Shown: piece after piece, positions 8,555-17,741 of the stretch
How the letters are laid out: the number at the start of each line of letters is the position of its first letter
Numbering within the stretch: the stretch's first letter is position 1
Assembly (NCBI GenBank): GCA_016178305.1
Contig: JACOTM010000002.1
Span: 1-60,454, forward strand
DNA: 60,454 bases
DNA from: Flavobacteriia bacterium
GTDB lineage: Bacteria > Bacteroidota > Bacteroidia > Flavobacteriales_D > Crocinitomicaceae
Direction: 5' to 3'
The notes under the pieces: generated by a model
The model's input: the letters and a program-made list of their open reading frames with translations, nothing else
Databases searched by the model: none
Told to the model about the DNA's origin: nothing
Made by a program: the position numbers and the translations under genes

Positions 8555-8962
8555 ATGTCCGAAGAAAATAATAAAAATAAACTAGGAATCCTAACAGAGC
8601 TGATTAAACTGGCGAAAGCAGACAATGACATTCGAGATATTGAATTTAATTTTTTACTTGCCTTGGCTTCACAAATGGGAGTTTCAAAAGATGAATTTAT
8701 TAAGCTTTTTGAACAATATATTGAGTTTTTACCTCCCAAATTAGAGTTTGACAGAATCGTTCAATTTCACCGTTTAGTTTTAGTCATGAATGTTGATTCA
8801 AATACTACTGACGCTGAATTAGATTACATCAAACAAGCTGGTATTCGAATGGGATTAAATCCTTTAGCAACCAATGAAATTCTTCGAATATTGGATAAAT
8901 ATCCTAACAAAGTCGTTCCTACAGATGTCTTGATGAATGTTTTTAGATCTTTTCATAATTAG
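8555..8962 (+). CDS. TerB-like all-helical protein
   Basis: A 135-residue, leucine- and acid-rich helical protein resembling the TerB/DjlA-N fold. It has the pattern LIKLAKADNDIRDIEFNFL, where an acidic D-x-E pair marks the start of the metal-binding repeat, and a second similar repeat near DSNTTDAELDYI. Relatives in Bacteroidota are sometimes misnamed excinuclease subunits; nothing here resembles UvrB. TerB family members bind calcium or other metal ions and sit in envelope-stress contexts. It starts one base after the hydrolase stop codon. The function in this pair is unknown. Confidence 0.7.
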   Translation: MSEENNKNKLGILTELIKLAKADNDIRDIEFNFLLALASQMGVSKDEFIKLFEQYIEFLPPKLEFDRIVQFHRLVLVMNVDSNTTDAELDYIKQAGIRMGLNPLATNEILRILDKYPNKVVPTDVLMNVFRSFHN

Positions 8963-9011
8963 TTTTCGAATCCAAAAAAACACACTATTTTATTCATTAT
9001 TAACAAATTAA

Positions 9012-9629
9012 TTAAATAGCATCGTCTAATAAATTTGAAAATTTTTCATTTTTTTGAACTTCAAAATGATATTCCCAAAAACTTTTTAATTCACTATTTT
9101 CATCTACTTTTCGAATAGATTTTTGATACCCCATTTTTAATTTAGTAGGGATGTAAAATGCTAAAATAATTGCAACGACTATAGGAATCAGCCCAATTAT
9201 ATAACTCGTCAAATCAACATTACCTAATTCTTTCAATGATCTTAATATTGACAAAATCAACAACATTCCCACTGATTTATAACCGTCTATTCGAGATGTT
9301 AAGGCAGCATATATTCCAAAAGCAGGAACAATTAACACAACGATTAAAAGCAAGAAAATTATAGGAGATCCCAAACTTAAAGTGTTAGATATTGCAAACA
9401 CTGTTAACAATCTGATAATAACAGCCAAAACAAGTGCTCCAATATAGATATAAATTAAATTTTTATATTTTTCAGATTTAAATTTTGATGGTATTTTTGC
9501 AACTTCTTCAGCGATAAATTCAAGACCTAAACCTTTTTCAAAACGTAATTTATCAAAAGTTTCCTGATGTGTTTTCCCTTCTTTTACAATAGATGTATAA
9601 ATTTCTTTTTTAAGTTGTCTTTTGGTCAT
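9012..9629 (-). CDS. four-helix membrane protein of unknown function
   Basis: A 205-residue protein. The N-terminal ~45 residues are charged and amphipathic (KRQLKKEIYTSIVKEGKTHQ). Four hydrophobic segments follow at roughly 58-80, 88-112, 120-133 and 143-165, and a charged cytoplasmic tail of about 35 residues ends the protein. The N-terminal pattern, ending in GLEFIAEEVAKIPSKF, looks like a small helical hook rather than a signal peptide. No family is recognised. It ends 50 bases from the convergent TerB-like gene and appears monocistronic. Confidence 0.75.
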   Translation of the reverse strand: MTKRQLKKEIYTSIVKEGKTHQETFDKLRFEKGLGLEFIAEEVAKIPSKFKSEKYKNLIYIYIGALVLAVIIRLLTVFAISNTLSLGSPIIFLLLIVVLIVPAFGIYAALTSRIDGYKSVGMLLILSILRSLKELGNVDLTSYIIGLIPIVVAIILAFYIPTKLKMGYQKSIRKVDENSELKSFWEYHFEVQKNEKFSNLLDDAI

Positions 9630-9719
9630 CTTATTTTATAATTAAATTACTGAAAAATTGTCTCTTTTAAAGAAAAAATGAATAAAACGTGTTCTTTAAA
9701 TAATTCTGGAAAGAGATTT

Positions 9720-10343
9720 CTAATTTTCGTTTTTAAAATGTGACATTTCATTCGCGATATCATCCGCACTTACCTTATTTAATTCTCTCAATTCTTTTAT
9801 AATATTTGCCTTATTTTTTTCATCTCTATTCTGAGATAATTTTGCAGTTGCTTGAAATTCAGTTATTTTTATTTCAAAACCAATAATTCCTTTCATTGAA
9901 TTAGTTATAAATTCTTTTGAAATTTGATCCAAATGAATCGGGCATTTTGAAATTGCTTCATATTTATCTACTAAGGTATTCAATTTATGATATAATTCAT
10001 CTCCTTCAATAAGCTTTATTTTACCATAAACATGGACAGCCATATAATTCCAAGTCGGAACATTTTCATGATCATACCAAGAAGAAGAAATATAATGATT
10101 CGGGCCATTAAATATCACCAAAACTTCAGTATCATTTTTCAAACTTTTCCATTGCTCATTCGCTATTGAAATATGGCCATCTAAAAAATAATTACCGTTT
10201 TCTTTTTGAGAAATTTCAATAGGTATATGTGTCGCTACAATTTTTGAATCTAATTGTGAAATGATGATTCCGAAACTATTTTTAGCGATAAAATTGACAA
10301 TAGTCGGTATATCTTTTAATTCAAATTCTTTAGGAGTAAACAT
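9720..10343 (-). CDS. PaiB-type FMN-binding regulator
   Basis: A 207-residue protein with the start pattern MFTPKEFELKD and a split-barrel FMN-binding fold. It contains ATHIPIEI, GHISIANEQW, VLVIFNGPNHYISSSWY and VPTWNYMAVHVYG, all characteristic of the PaiB family (FMN-binding negative transcriptional regulators, named for control of sporulation and protease genes in Bacillus). Most members are probably flavin oxidoreductase-like proteins, and a DNA-binding role is not generally shown. It is cytoplasmic. The gene stands alone 134 bases downstream of lon. Confidence 0.88.
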   Translation of the reverse strand: MFTPKEFELKDIPTIVNFIAKNSFGIIISQLDSKIVATHIPIEISQKENGNYFLDGHISIANEQWKSLKNDTEVLVIFNGPNHYISSSWYDHENVPTWNYMAVHVYGKIKLIEGDELYHKLNTLVDKYEAISKCPIHLDQISKEFITNSMKGIIGFEIKITEFQATAKLSQNRDEKNKANIIKELRELNKVSADDIANEMSHFKNEN

Positions 10344-10427
10344 AATTCAATTTTAAAAATAAGACAGTCGAAAGTTACTGCTTTTAATTAATCTTTCAAC
10401 TATCTTATAAGTAATTTTAGCTTAAAG

Positions 10428-10470
10428 CCAAAGTTCGATTAAAATTTTACACTCAAATTTTGATCAATCT
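10428..10470. repeat. dispersed intergenic repeat, partial copy A
   Basis: Shares the string AAGTTCGATTAAAATTT (10431-10447) exactly with copy C at 33570 and continues with ACACTCA. It lies just past the lon stop codon. Only the left part of the element is present here. Confidence 0.55.
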
Positions 10471-10477
10471 CAAGTTA

Positions 10478-12925
10478 TTAAACAATCTTTACAGCATTTT
10501 CAACTTTCTCTTTTGTTAAGGCAATATCCAATACTTCTTTCATGGATTTTACATAATGAAAAGTCAAACCTTTTAAATATGTTTGGTTAATCTCTTCTAT
10601 ATCTTTTTTATTTTTCTCACACAAAATAATTTCTTTGACACTTGCCCTTTTCGCTGCCAATATCTTCTCTTTTATTCCTCCTACTGGCAAAACTTCTCCT
10701 CTCAACGTAATTTCACCTGTCATCGCTAAATTTTTCTTCACTTTACGCTGCGAAAACAAAGATGCCAATGAGGTTAACATTGTAATTCCAGCACTTGGTC
10801 CATCTTTTGGTGTTGCCCCTTCAGGAACATGAACATGTACATTAAAATTATCAAATACATCCTGGGATAATTTCAACCAATCACTGTGTGCTTTTAAATA
10901 TTCCAATGCGATTACAGCAGATTCTTTCATTACATCGCCAAGATTTCCTGTCAGTGTTAATTTACCTTTTCCTTTCGTTATTGAAGATTCTATAAATAAT
11001 ATATCCCCTCCAACACTTGTCCATGCTAATCCTGTAACAACACCTGCCACACTGTTATTATCATATTTAGTACGTCCTCTACCTGCTCCCAAAACTGTAA
11101 ACAATTCATCTTTGGTAACTTTAGCTTCTATTTCCTCTTCCATAGCAATTTGTCTCGCTCTATTTCGAACCAATTTTGCTACTTTTTTATCCAAGCCACG
11201 AACACCTGATTCGCTTGTATATTCTTCGATTAATAATTCAATGATTTTAGTATCCATTGAAAAATCTTTCTTTTTAATGCCATGTTCGTCAATTTGCTTT
11301 GGAATCAAATGTCTTTTTACAATTTCAATTTTTTCTTCAACAGTATAACCATTTACTTCGATAATCTCCATTCGATCTCTTAATGGTCCTGGAATTGTAG
11401 AAAGATTATTTGCTGTTGCAATAAACATCACACGTGATAAATCAAATTCTGTTTCCACATAATTATCATAAAACTCATGATTTTGTTCGGGATCAAGTAC
11501 TTCCAACATAGCAGAAGAAGGATCACCATGGTTACTTTTTCCTAATTTATCAATTTCATCCAAGACAAAGACTGGATTTGATATTCCAGCTTTTTTAATA
11601 TTTTGAATAATACGTCCTGGCATTGCTCCTATATACGTTTTTCGATGTCCTCTAACTTCTGATTCATCATGCACTCCTCCCAAAGACATTCGAATATATT
11701 TTCTTCCTAAAGCTTCTGATATCGAACGACCTAAAGAAGTTTTTCCAACTCCGGGAGGTCCATAAAAACATAAAATAGGTGATTTCATATTTCCCTTCAA
11801 TTTCAATACAGCTAAATATTCAAGAATACGTTTTTTAACATCTTCCAATCCGTAATGATCTTTTTCTAAAATTTTAGCTGCTCTTTTTAAATCTAATTTA
11901 TCTGTTGAATATTCTCCCCAAGGTAAATCTAAAATTAAATCTAAATAATTTAACTGAACAGAATATTCTGCGCCTTGTGGATTCATTCTTTGAAAACGTT
12001 CCAATTCTTTATTGAAAATTTTAGCAACCTTTTCATCCCATTTTTTTGAAGAAGCTCGTTTTCTCATATCTTCAACATCCTGGGTTTGAGGATTATCACC
12101 TAATTCATCTTGAATCGTTTTCATTTCCTGATGCAAGAAATATTCACGCTGTTGACGATCCAAATCTCGACGAACTTTTGATTGAATTTCATTCCTCATT
12201 TCTAACATTTGAATTTCTAAAGTCAAATGTTCCATAGCCATTTGCACTCTATTTTTCAAATCAAATTCCTCTAACATTTCTTGTTTTTTATGCACATCTG
12301 CATTCATATTTGAAGAAATGAAATTCACTAAAAATGTAGGACTATCTATATTTTTTAAAGCAAATGAAGCTTCGGAAGGTATATTGGGACTATCGTGAAT
12401 AATTTGTAAAGCTAAATCTTTAACTGTTTTAAACATTAAAGTTAATTCTTTATTTTTTTTATCCACAGTTGGCTCAACCATTAACTCAACTTTCGCCTTT
12501 AAATAAGGTTCTGTTTGAGTTGGTTCAATCATTTTAAATCTTCTTTTTCCTTGAATAATGACCGTTGAGCTACCATCTGGCATTTTCAACATTCGAATAA
12601 TCTGAGCAACTGTTCCGATAGCATGTAAATCATCAAAACCAGGATTTTCTTCTTCTTGATTTTTTTGAGAAACAACTCCAATCGTTTTCGTTCCTTTATT
12701 TGCTTCTTGAATCAATTTTATCGATTTATCTCGACCTACAGTAATCGGAATAACAACTCCTGGAAAAAGCACATTGTTTCTTAAAGGTAAGATTGGTAAT
12801 TCATCTGGAAATTCCTGCGTATTCATGTGCTCTTCTTCCTCTGTAGTAATTAATGGGATGAATTCAGCATCGTTTTCTTCATTCCCAGCTAATTGAATTA
12901 ATGTTTTTTCTAAAATATCGTTCAT
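10478..12925 (-). CDS. lon: ATP-dependent Lon protease
   Basis: An 815-residue LonA protease that degrades misfolded and selected regulatory proteins in the cytoplasm as a hexamer. In order it has an N-terminal substrate-binding LON domain from about residue 42 (LPILPLRNNVLFPG), a central coiled region, an AAA+ module with Walker A GPPGVGKTS near residue 390 and Walker B VFVLDEIDK, and a serine protease domain with PKDGPSAG (catalytic Ser near 710) and the dyad Lys in GGIKEKILAAKR. The length is normal, with a ~40-residue acidic extension before the LON domain. A direct repeat, TGACA-CAA-TGACG, lies 18-30 bases upstream of the start (12943-12955, minus strand) and may be a stress-control element. 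Confidence 0.98.
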   Translation of the reverse strand: MNDILEKTLIQLAGNEENDAEFIPLITTEEEEHMNTQEFPDELPILPLRNNVLFPGVVIPITVGRDKSIKLIQEANKGTKTIGVVSQKNQEEENPGFDDLHAIGTVAQIIRMLKMPDGSSTVIIQGKRRFKMIEPTQTEPYLKAKVELMVEPTVDKKNKELTLMFKTVKDLALQIIHDSPNIPSEASFALKNIDSPTFLVNFISSNMNADVHKKQEMLEEFDLKNRVQMAMEHLTLEIQMLEMRNEIQSKVRRDLDRQQREYFLHQEMKTIQDELGDNPQTQDVEDMRKRASSKKWDEKVAKIFNKELERFQRMNPQGAEYSVQLNYLDLILDLPWGEYSTDKLDLKRAAKILEKDHYGLEDVKKRILEYLAVLKLKGNMKSPILCFYGPPGVGKTSLGRSISEALGRKYIRMSLGGVHDESEVRGHRKTYIGAMPGRIIQNIKKAGISNPVFVLDEIDKLGKSNHGDPSSAMLEVLDPEQNHEFYDNYVETEFDLSRVMFIATANNLSTIPGPLRDRMEIIEVNGYTVEEKIEIVKRHLIPKQIDEHGIKKKDFSMDTKIIELLIEEYTSESGVRGLDKKVAKLVRNRARQIAMEEEIEAKVTKDELFTVLGAGRGRTKYDNNSVAGVVTGLAWTSVGGDILFIESSITKGKGKLTLTGNLGDVMKESAVIALEYLKAHSDWLKLSQDVFDNFNVHVHVPEGATPKDGPSAGITMLTSLASLFSQRKVKKNLAMTGEITLRGEVLPVGGIKEKILAAKRASVKEIILCEKNKKDIEEINQTYLKGLTFHYVKSMKEVLDIALTKEKVENAVKIV

Positions 12926-13245
12926 ATATATAATACTAAGTACGTCATTGTGTCAGTTTGAAAAGAATCCGATTTTACTCAAAAGCAAAAACTGCTCAGT
13001 TTCAAAATTGTGATGTAGCTTTTTCAATTGTTATGCCAATAATAATTAACTGCTATTTTGTCACCTTATTTCTAAATGAATTTCTTCAAATGAATTATTG
13101 CTCTCATTTTTTTAACATAGTATTTCGATTCTGTTTCTTATTGAAAAAATTATCAAATTCCAATGGCTATAAAAAATAAGCTTTTATCTTTGTGCTTCCT
13201 TTTAAAAGGATTGGGTAAATAAAAAACTACAAGTAAAAACAAGTT
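12926..13245. promoter_or_regulatory. divergent lon/glyA promoter region
   Basis: This 320-base gap separates divergently transcribed lon and glyA. On the plus strand TATCTTTG at 13185-13192 fits the TAnnTTTG -7 consensus for glyA and would give a leader of about 50 bases. On the minus strand, next to lon, lies the TGACA-N3-TGACG direct repeat. An open frame of 73 codons (12958-13179) looks like chance. I see no RNA gene or mobile element. Confidence 0.5.
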
Positions 13246-14520
13246 ATGAAGAGAGACCAAGAAATTTTTCAATTAATTGAAGATGAAAACAATCGTCAAT
13301 TACATGGTATTGAACTAATTGCTTCAGAAAATTTTGTAAGCGAAGAAGTAATGCAAGCCATGGGAAGTGTATTAACAAACAAATATGCAGAAGGACTTCC
13401 AGGAAAAAGATATTATGGTGGTTGCGAAGTAGTTGACAAAGTTGAACAATTAGCAATCGATCGTTTATGTAAATTATTTGGTGCTACTTGGGCAAATGTT
13501 CAACCGCATTCAGGAGCACAAGCAAACGCTGCTGTATTTTTAGCTTGTTTACAACCTGGTGATAAAATTTTAGGCTTTGATCTTTCTCATGGTGGACATT
13601 TATCTCATGGTTCTCCCGTAAATTTTTCTGGAAAAGTTTACAAACCATTTTTTTACGGTGTTAATAAAGAAACTGAAACTGTTGATTATGAGCAATTAGA
13701 AGAAGTCGCTTTACGTGAAAATCCAAAATTAATTATTTGTGGTGCTTCTGCTTATAGTCGTGACTGGGATTATGCCCGAATTCGTAAAGTTGCAGATAAA
13801 ATAGGTGCTTTGGTATTAGCAGATATTTCTCACCCAGCTGGAATGATTGCTGCTGGACTATTGAACGATCCTTTTGATCACTGTCATATCGTTACAACAA
13901 CGACACATAAAACATTACGTGGACCTAGAGGTGGTGTGATTATGATGCGTCATAATATTGACAATCCTTTTGGAATTAAATGGAATAATGGAAATTTAAA
14001 ATCAATGGCTGCATTGTTAGACGCTGCTGTTTTTCCAGGAATGCAAGGAGGTCCTTTGGAACATGTGATTGCTGCAAAAGCAGTTGCATTTGGTGAAGCA
14101 TTAACGGATAATTACAAAAACTACATGAAGCAAGTGAAATTAAATGCTTCTGTCATGGCTGAAGAATTCGTAAAAAGAGGTTATAAAGTGATTTCAGGTG
14201 GAACAGAAAACCACTCTATGTTAATCGATTTACGTTCAAAAAATGTTACGGGTAAAGATGCTGAAAATGCTTTAGTTAAAGCAGATATTACAGTTAATAA
14301 AAATATGGTTCCATTTGATACCGAATCTCCTTTTATAACTTCAGGAATGAGAGTTGGAACACCTGCGATTACTTCTAGAGGTGTTAATGAAACTGAAATT
14401 CCACAAATCGTTGAATTAATTGATAAAGTATTATCAGATTATACCAATGAAGCAACCATAGAAGCCGTTCGAAAAGAAGTTAACGCTTTAGTTAATGGAC
14501 GTCCTTTATTTAAATGGTAA
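13246..14520 (+). CDS. glyA: serine hydroxymethyltransferase
   Basis: Interconverts serine and glycine while loading tetrahydrofolate with a one-carbon unit; PLP-dependent and cytoplasmic. The 424 residues cover the standard family length. Motifs are [26 protein letters not shown], the PLP lysine K222 in [13 protein letters not shown], and MQGGPLEH. The start fits the alignment of the family N-terminus. It has its own -7 box about 55 bases upstream and a strong terminator downstream, so it is a single-gene unit. Confidence 0.98.
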   Translation: MKRDQEIFQLIEDENNRQLHGIELIASENFVSEEVMQAMGSVLTNKYAEGLPGKRYYGGCEVVDKVEQLAIDRLCKLFGATWANVQPHSGAQANAAVFLACLQPGDKILGFDLSHGGHLSHGSPVNFSGKVYKPFFYGVNKETETVDYEQLEEVALRENPKLIICGASAYSRDWDYARIRKVADKIGALVLADISHPAGMIAAGLLNDPFDHCHIVTTTTHKTLRGPRGGVIMMRHNIDNPFGIKWNNGNLKSMAALLDAAVFPGMQGGPLEHVIAAKAVAFGEALTDNYKNYMKQVKLNASVMAEEFVKRGYKVISGGTENHSMLIDLRSKNVTGKDAENALVKADITVNKNMVPFDTESPFITSGMRVGTPAITSRGVNETEIPQIVELIDKVLSDYTNEATIEAVRKEVNALVNGRPLFKW

Positions 14521-14540
14521 TAAAAATATTATAAGAAATG

Positions 14541-14571
14541 AAAAGACCGGATTTTAAATTCGGTCTTTTAT
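14541..14571 (+). terminator. rho-independent terminator of glyA
   Basis: AAAAGACCG and CGGTCTTTT form a 9-bp perfect stem, extended inside by ATTT/AAAT. The T-rich end of the right arm serves as the U-tract, and the A-rich left arm would make it work in both directions. Confidence 0.85.
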
Positions 14572-14593
14572 TAACCTTCTAATTATACAATTT

Positions 14594-15040
14594 TTGAAAA
14601 TCTATAAATCTAGAAAAAATAAATTCTACAAACTAGGTTATATTTTACCTTTTGTCTTTGTTTCAACCGTTATTTTCGTTAAAATCATTCATAAAGACAA
14701 GAATACTCTTAGTGAATTTATAAATGGTTTTACAATTGCTTTTCTATTAACTTTTTTCTGGTATTTAATTCAAAAAAAATTAACTTATATAATTTCTCAG
14801 GATACTTTAACCTGTAAATTTCTTTTAACCAAACAGATTATTGAATTATCAAAAGTCACTAAAATTAAAAAACAAAAATCTCGATATATCGCCACAAAAA
14901 CGTGTGGATTAGCTTCTTTCGGACTTATCCTTTTTTATAACAAATATGATGAATTATACATTTCTCCAGAAAAAGAAGTAGAATTTATTACCGATTTATT
15001 AAACCAAAACCCACGAATAATAATTGAAGATTTTAATTAA
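14594..15040 (+). CDS. two-helix membrane protein, possible PH-like domain
   Basis: A 148-residue protein with two hydrophobic segments (about 15-30 and 45-62) and a basic C-terminal domain containing LTYIISQDTLTCKFLL and a short strand pattern. This is the usual layout of small bacterial PH-domain (YdbT/DUF304-like) membrane proteins in Bacteroidota, but the match is loose. There is no ATG in frame; the start is TTG. It ends in a 4-base overlap with the convergent VOC gene. The function is unknown. Confidence 0.65.
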   Translation: MKIYKSRKNKFYKLGYILPFVFVSTVIFVKIIHKDKNTLSEFINGFTIAFLLTFFWYLIQKKLTYIISQDTLTCKFLLTKQIIELSKVTKIKKQKSRYIATKTCGLASFGLILFYNKYDELYISPEKEVEFITDLLNQNPRIIIEDFN

Positions 15041-15510
15041 AAATGTTGATCAAATAAGATTGCATTACCATCAGGGTCAGTTAACGTAAAATATCCTGGG
15101 CCTTCAGAATTTTCTTCCACTCCACTATCTAATTTAATATTTTTTTCTAACAAATGTTTCTCTATAATTCGAATATCATCATTCTTTTTAACTTTTTTCG
15201 CGTTTTCATCCCAACCAGGATTAAAAGTTAAAATGTTATTTGAAAAAAATCCTTGAAACAAACCAATAACTGTTTTTCCATTTTTCAAAATGACATAATT
15301 ATCCTTGCTATGGTCAGCAAAAACCTCAAAACCAATATCTTCATAGAATTTTTGAGATACTTTTAAATCTTTTACACTTAAACTCATAGAAAAATTACCA
15401 AGCTTTAATTTTTCATTATTTTTTTTCTCTTCTGTAGTCGATAGCAAACTATTCATCCCAAAGCCAAAGCAAAATGAAATTGCTATTCCTATTATTATTC
15501 CTGATTTCAT
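15037..15510 (-). CDS. exported or membrane-anchored VOC (glyoxalase-like) protein
   Basis: Residues after the N-terminal hydrophobic segment form a VOC fold: FSMSLSVKDLKVSQKFYEDIGFEVF at the start of the first beta-alpha-beta module and LTDPDGNAILFDQ at the end of the second. This resembles glyoxalase/bleomycin-resistance/dioxygenase proteins. A hydrophobic stretch at the N-terminus (KSGIIIGIAISFCFGFG) suggests export or membrane anchoring, which is unusual for this mostly cytoplasmic superfamily. I prefer the second ATG (15510), which puts the hydrophobic segment at the very N-terminus; the first ATG (15537) adds nine residues. The substrate is not deducible. Confidence 0.8.
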   Translation of the reverse strand: MKSGIIIGIAISFCFGFGMNSLLSTTEEKKNNEKLKLGNFSMSLSVKDLKVSQKFYEDIGFEVFADHSKDNYVILKNGKTVIGLFQGFFSNNILTFNPGWDENAKKVKKNDDIRIIEKHLLEKNIKLDSGVEENSEGPGYFTLTDPDGNAILFDQHF

Positions 15511-15613
15511 ATGTATTTTATTGTTTTTAAATGTCATATGGAATCGCCATTTTGAAATTCATCGGTGTTAGTGACGTTTTTCGCTCATGGCTTATTTCAT
15601 ATATTCATTTATT

Positions 15614-16096
15614 TCAAACTATTTCTCTTGCACGTTCTAATTCTTCTTGATAATCATATCTTAAATCTTCATGAATTTTTAATAGGGCTTTATCAATAGC
15701 ATTAATTTGTCGAATATATATATTTAAAATAACTGGATTACGATTCAAGGCAAATTTTAATTCGCGCATTTTTTCACAAAAATAAAGAAGTAGTTCAATT
15801 TCAGTCTCTGTGTTTTTAGAAAATTTGACTTGTTTTTTCAATAATTTCAATATCCTTTGAATAGATTTCTTCATCGTTTTCCAACTTCTATTATCCAAAG
15901 CATCAAATTCCAGTTCAATTACGTGCTTTATTTTCTGAAGATAATTTTCCTCATCAATTGATTCAAATAATATATAATTCAATAATTCTTTATTTTCCTT
16001 ACTAAACTTCATTAATTGAAAAATAAGATCCAATTGCTCTTCCGAATCTAATTGTTTTAATTCCTTTTTTATTTCACTAATAGAAGCTATTTTCAT
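15614..16096 (-). CDS. conserved helical protein downstream of hipA
   Basis: A 160-residue all-helical, lysine- and glutamate-rich protein. It contains KKELKQLDSEEQLDLIFQLMKFSKENKELLNY, then LKKQVKFSKNTETEIELLLYFC, and a C-terminal LHEDLRYDYQEEL. I recognise the pattern as a widespread Bacteroidota family of unknown function that usually stands alone. Here it starts 13 bases after hipA and so looks like the third gene of the hipBA operon. Nothing in it resembles a kinase, nuclease or DNA-binding domain. Whether it belongs to the toxin-antitoxin system or just reads through from it is undecided. Confidence 0.75.
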   Translation of the reverse strand: MKIASISEIKKELKQLDSEEQLDLIFQLMKFSKENKELLNYILFESIDEENYLQKIKHVIELEFDALDNRSWKTMKKSIQRILKLLKKQVKFSKNTETEIELLLYFCEKMRELKFALNRNPVILNIYIRQINAIDKALLKIHEDLRYDYQEELERAREIV

Positions 16097-16109
16097 AGTT
16101 TATAATCTT

Positions 16110-17378
16110 TTATATCCGATTAATTGCTTTTTGAATATCTGTAGATATAGTTTTTCGAGAGTAATTTCCAATTTCATAATTTTTCGCTAATTGCTCAAAT
16201 TCAGAAACTGCATTTTTCACTTCTTCAATGATGCCATGTGGATTTCGAATTCCAACTTTTTGGGCCATTTTTAAAATATCTTCTCGCTCAATGTCTTTTG
16301 ACTTACCGTTGATATTCATTTTATGGAATTTTAAACTTGGCAAAAACGGATCAAATGGATAAGTCAAATCATAAGAAGGCGATAAGCTCCAATTCCCTTC
16401 ACGATTCAGGATAAAGCCTAAATTTTTGAGATGATCATCCATATTACATGAAGCAATATTGAATACCATTTGTCGAAATAACATTTCTTTATCCAAGTGT
16501 TTAAATTTCATTTGTTCTAAAACGACAAAACATTGTTCATAGTTAAATACACTTGTTTTACTTGAATAACCTGTAATTGCTAATAGCGTTTGAAAATGAA
16601 TCTTCTCCCCTTTTACCCGATCAAATCTTTTAGTCTGAAAATGAATGTTTCCTTGATTTTCAATTAATTTAGAATCATTAATAGTTAAACCTGCATTTTT
16701 TGCCATCAAATAATAAACGTATTCTACACTCGTCTTTTCTTTTCCCCATACTGACTCAGATTCATGTCCTAATTTCACAATAAAATAGTCGAATTCTTTA
16801 TCTTCATGAAGCACATCACCTGCTTTAATTTCACCTGTTTTAGGATGTACAGCTACTAAAATTTTCGCTTGGGCTCCTCCTACTGATGACCCTATAGTCA
16901 AAATATTCTGCAAGGCTTGTTGATTATTTATAAAATCAGAAAAAGCATATTTATTTGAAATAATTTTTTCTGAAATCTCAACAATTTCACCAAAATCAAC
17001 CGTATCAATTGTGTTTATTATCGATTTTCCAGGCTCATATTCCATTGCTCCAATTCCTCTTTTTCCAGTGTACATTAGGCGTTCGATTGGATTCAATTCA
17101 CTTTCTAATATATTATTTTGATTAAGCCAAGTTTGAAAAACTCTGTTTCCAAAATAATCAGGTAAACTATCTGCAATGGAAGGTGGTAACCCTTGAAATA
17201 TAGGTTCATAAGTCGTTGCTGTATGAATCTTTATTTTTTTATTAATTAGCAACGGGGAAATATTCAAATTACTTTCTTGGTAATCCGAATCTAATTCAAA
17301 AATTGAACGATTATTGACGCCATCCCAATAGAGATAACCTATTGTTTCATCCCATATTTTTACTTTTATCGAACTCAT
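16110..17378 (-). CDS. hipA: HipA-family serine/threonine kinase toxin
   Basis: HipA toxins phosphorylate glutamyl-tRNA synthetase or related targets, stop growth and promote persistence. This one has 422 residues with the full N-terminal subdomain (LPPSIADSLPDYFGNRVFQTWL), which rules out the split HipS/HipT arrangement. The kinase core is complete: glycine-rich loop with GSSVGGAQAK (S164/S165, the usual autophosphorylation region), VK at 201-202, E219, catalytic NMDDHLKN (D314-N319) and metal-binding SYDLTYPF (D337). HipB lies 14 bases upstream and an unknown helical protein 13 bases downstream. All catalytic residues are in place, so it should be active when not bound by HipB. Confidence 0.93.
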   Translation of the reverse strand: MSSIKVKIWDETIGYLYWDGVNNRSIFELDSDYQESNLNISPLLINKKIKIHTATTYEPIFQGLPPSIADSLPDYFGNRVFQTWLNQNNILESELNPIERLMYTGKRGIGAMEYEPGKSIINTIDTVDFGEIVEISEKIISNKYAFSDFINNQQALQNILTIGSSVGGAQAKILVAVHPKTGEIKAGDVLHEDKEFDYFIVKLGHESESVWGKEKTSVEYVYYLMAKNAGLTINDSKLIENQGNIHFQTKRFDRVKGEKIHFQTLLAITGYSSKTSVFNYEQCFVVLEQMKFKHLDKEMLFRQMVFNIASCNMDDHLKNLGFILNREGNWSLSPSYDLTYPFDPFLPSLKFHKMNINGKSKDIEREDILKMAQKVGIRNPHGIIEEVKNAVSEFEQLAKNYEIGNYSRKTISTDIQKAINRI

Positions 17379-17392
17379 CAGCTTTCAATATA

Positions 17393-17665
17393 TCATTTTC
17401 CAGATTCAAACATCGTTTTGGGAGAAATTCGTTCCACTTTCATAATTTCTTCTAAATCATTGATTTTATTAAAAACTTTCAGGATTCTCAAAACAAAAAT
17501 TAATGATGTATTCTTTCCTCGTTCTATTTCTCCAATGCGCACACGAGTCGTACCAATATGATCGGCTAAATCTTGCTGACTTAAACCTGCTTGTTTGCGC
17601 ATTATTTTAACTCGACCTCCAAATTCTACCAACAAATCGCCTTCTAACAAATATCTCCAATCCAT
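17393..17665 (-). CDS. hipB: HipB-type antitoxin, XRE helix-turn-helix
   Basis: A ~90-residue protein with a single HTH_3 domain: FGGRVKIMRKQAGLSQQDLADHIGTTRVRIGEIERGKNTS. This is the usual DNA-binding core of HipB antitoxins, which bind HipA and repress the operon. The C-terminal tail (VERISPKTMFESGK) is short, as expected. Two in-frame ATGs exist (17677 and 17665). I choose the second because the nearest -7 box would put the first almost on top of the transcription start. Direct repeats upstream are likely its operators. Confidence 0.9.
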   Translation of the reverse strand: MDWRYLLEGDLLVEFGGRVKIMRKQAGLSQQDLADHIGTTRVRIGEIERGKNTSLIFVLRILKVFNKINDLEEIMKVERISPKTMFESGK

Positions 17666-17683
17666 AAAAAGAATCATATATAT

Positions 17684-17724
17684 ATCAAATATATAAAATA
17701 TAATTTAAAATGAATCAAATATAT
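17684..17724 (-). promoter_or_regulatory. tandem hipBA operator/promoter repeats
   Basis: ATATATTTGAT occurs twice on the minus strand (17684-17694 and 17714-17724), 30 bases apart, just ahead of hipB. Each copy contains TATATTTG, a -7-type box, so a repressor bound here would cover the promoter. About three helical turns separate the copies. Confidence 0.5.
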
Positions 17725-17741
17725 TGCATTACATATTTCAA

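Noticed and set aside
12958-13179. 73-codon open frame between lon and glyA
   Set aside because: It has no recognisable domain, lies in a divergent promoter region and has composition typical of chance frames in AT-rich DNA.
16110-17378. HipBST-type tripartite system
   Set aside because: HipA here retains its N-terminal subdomain in one polypeptide, and the third gene does not look like HipS.
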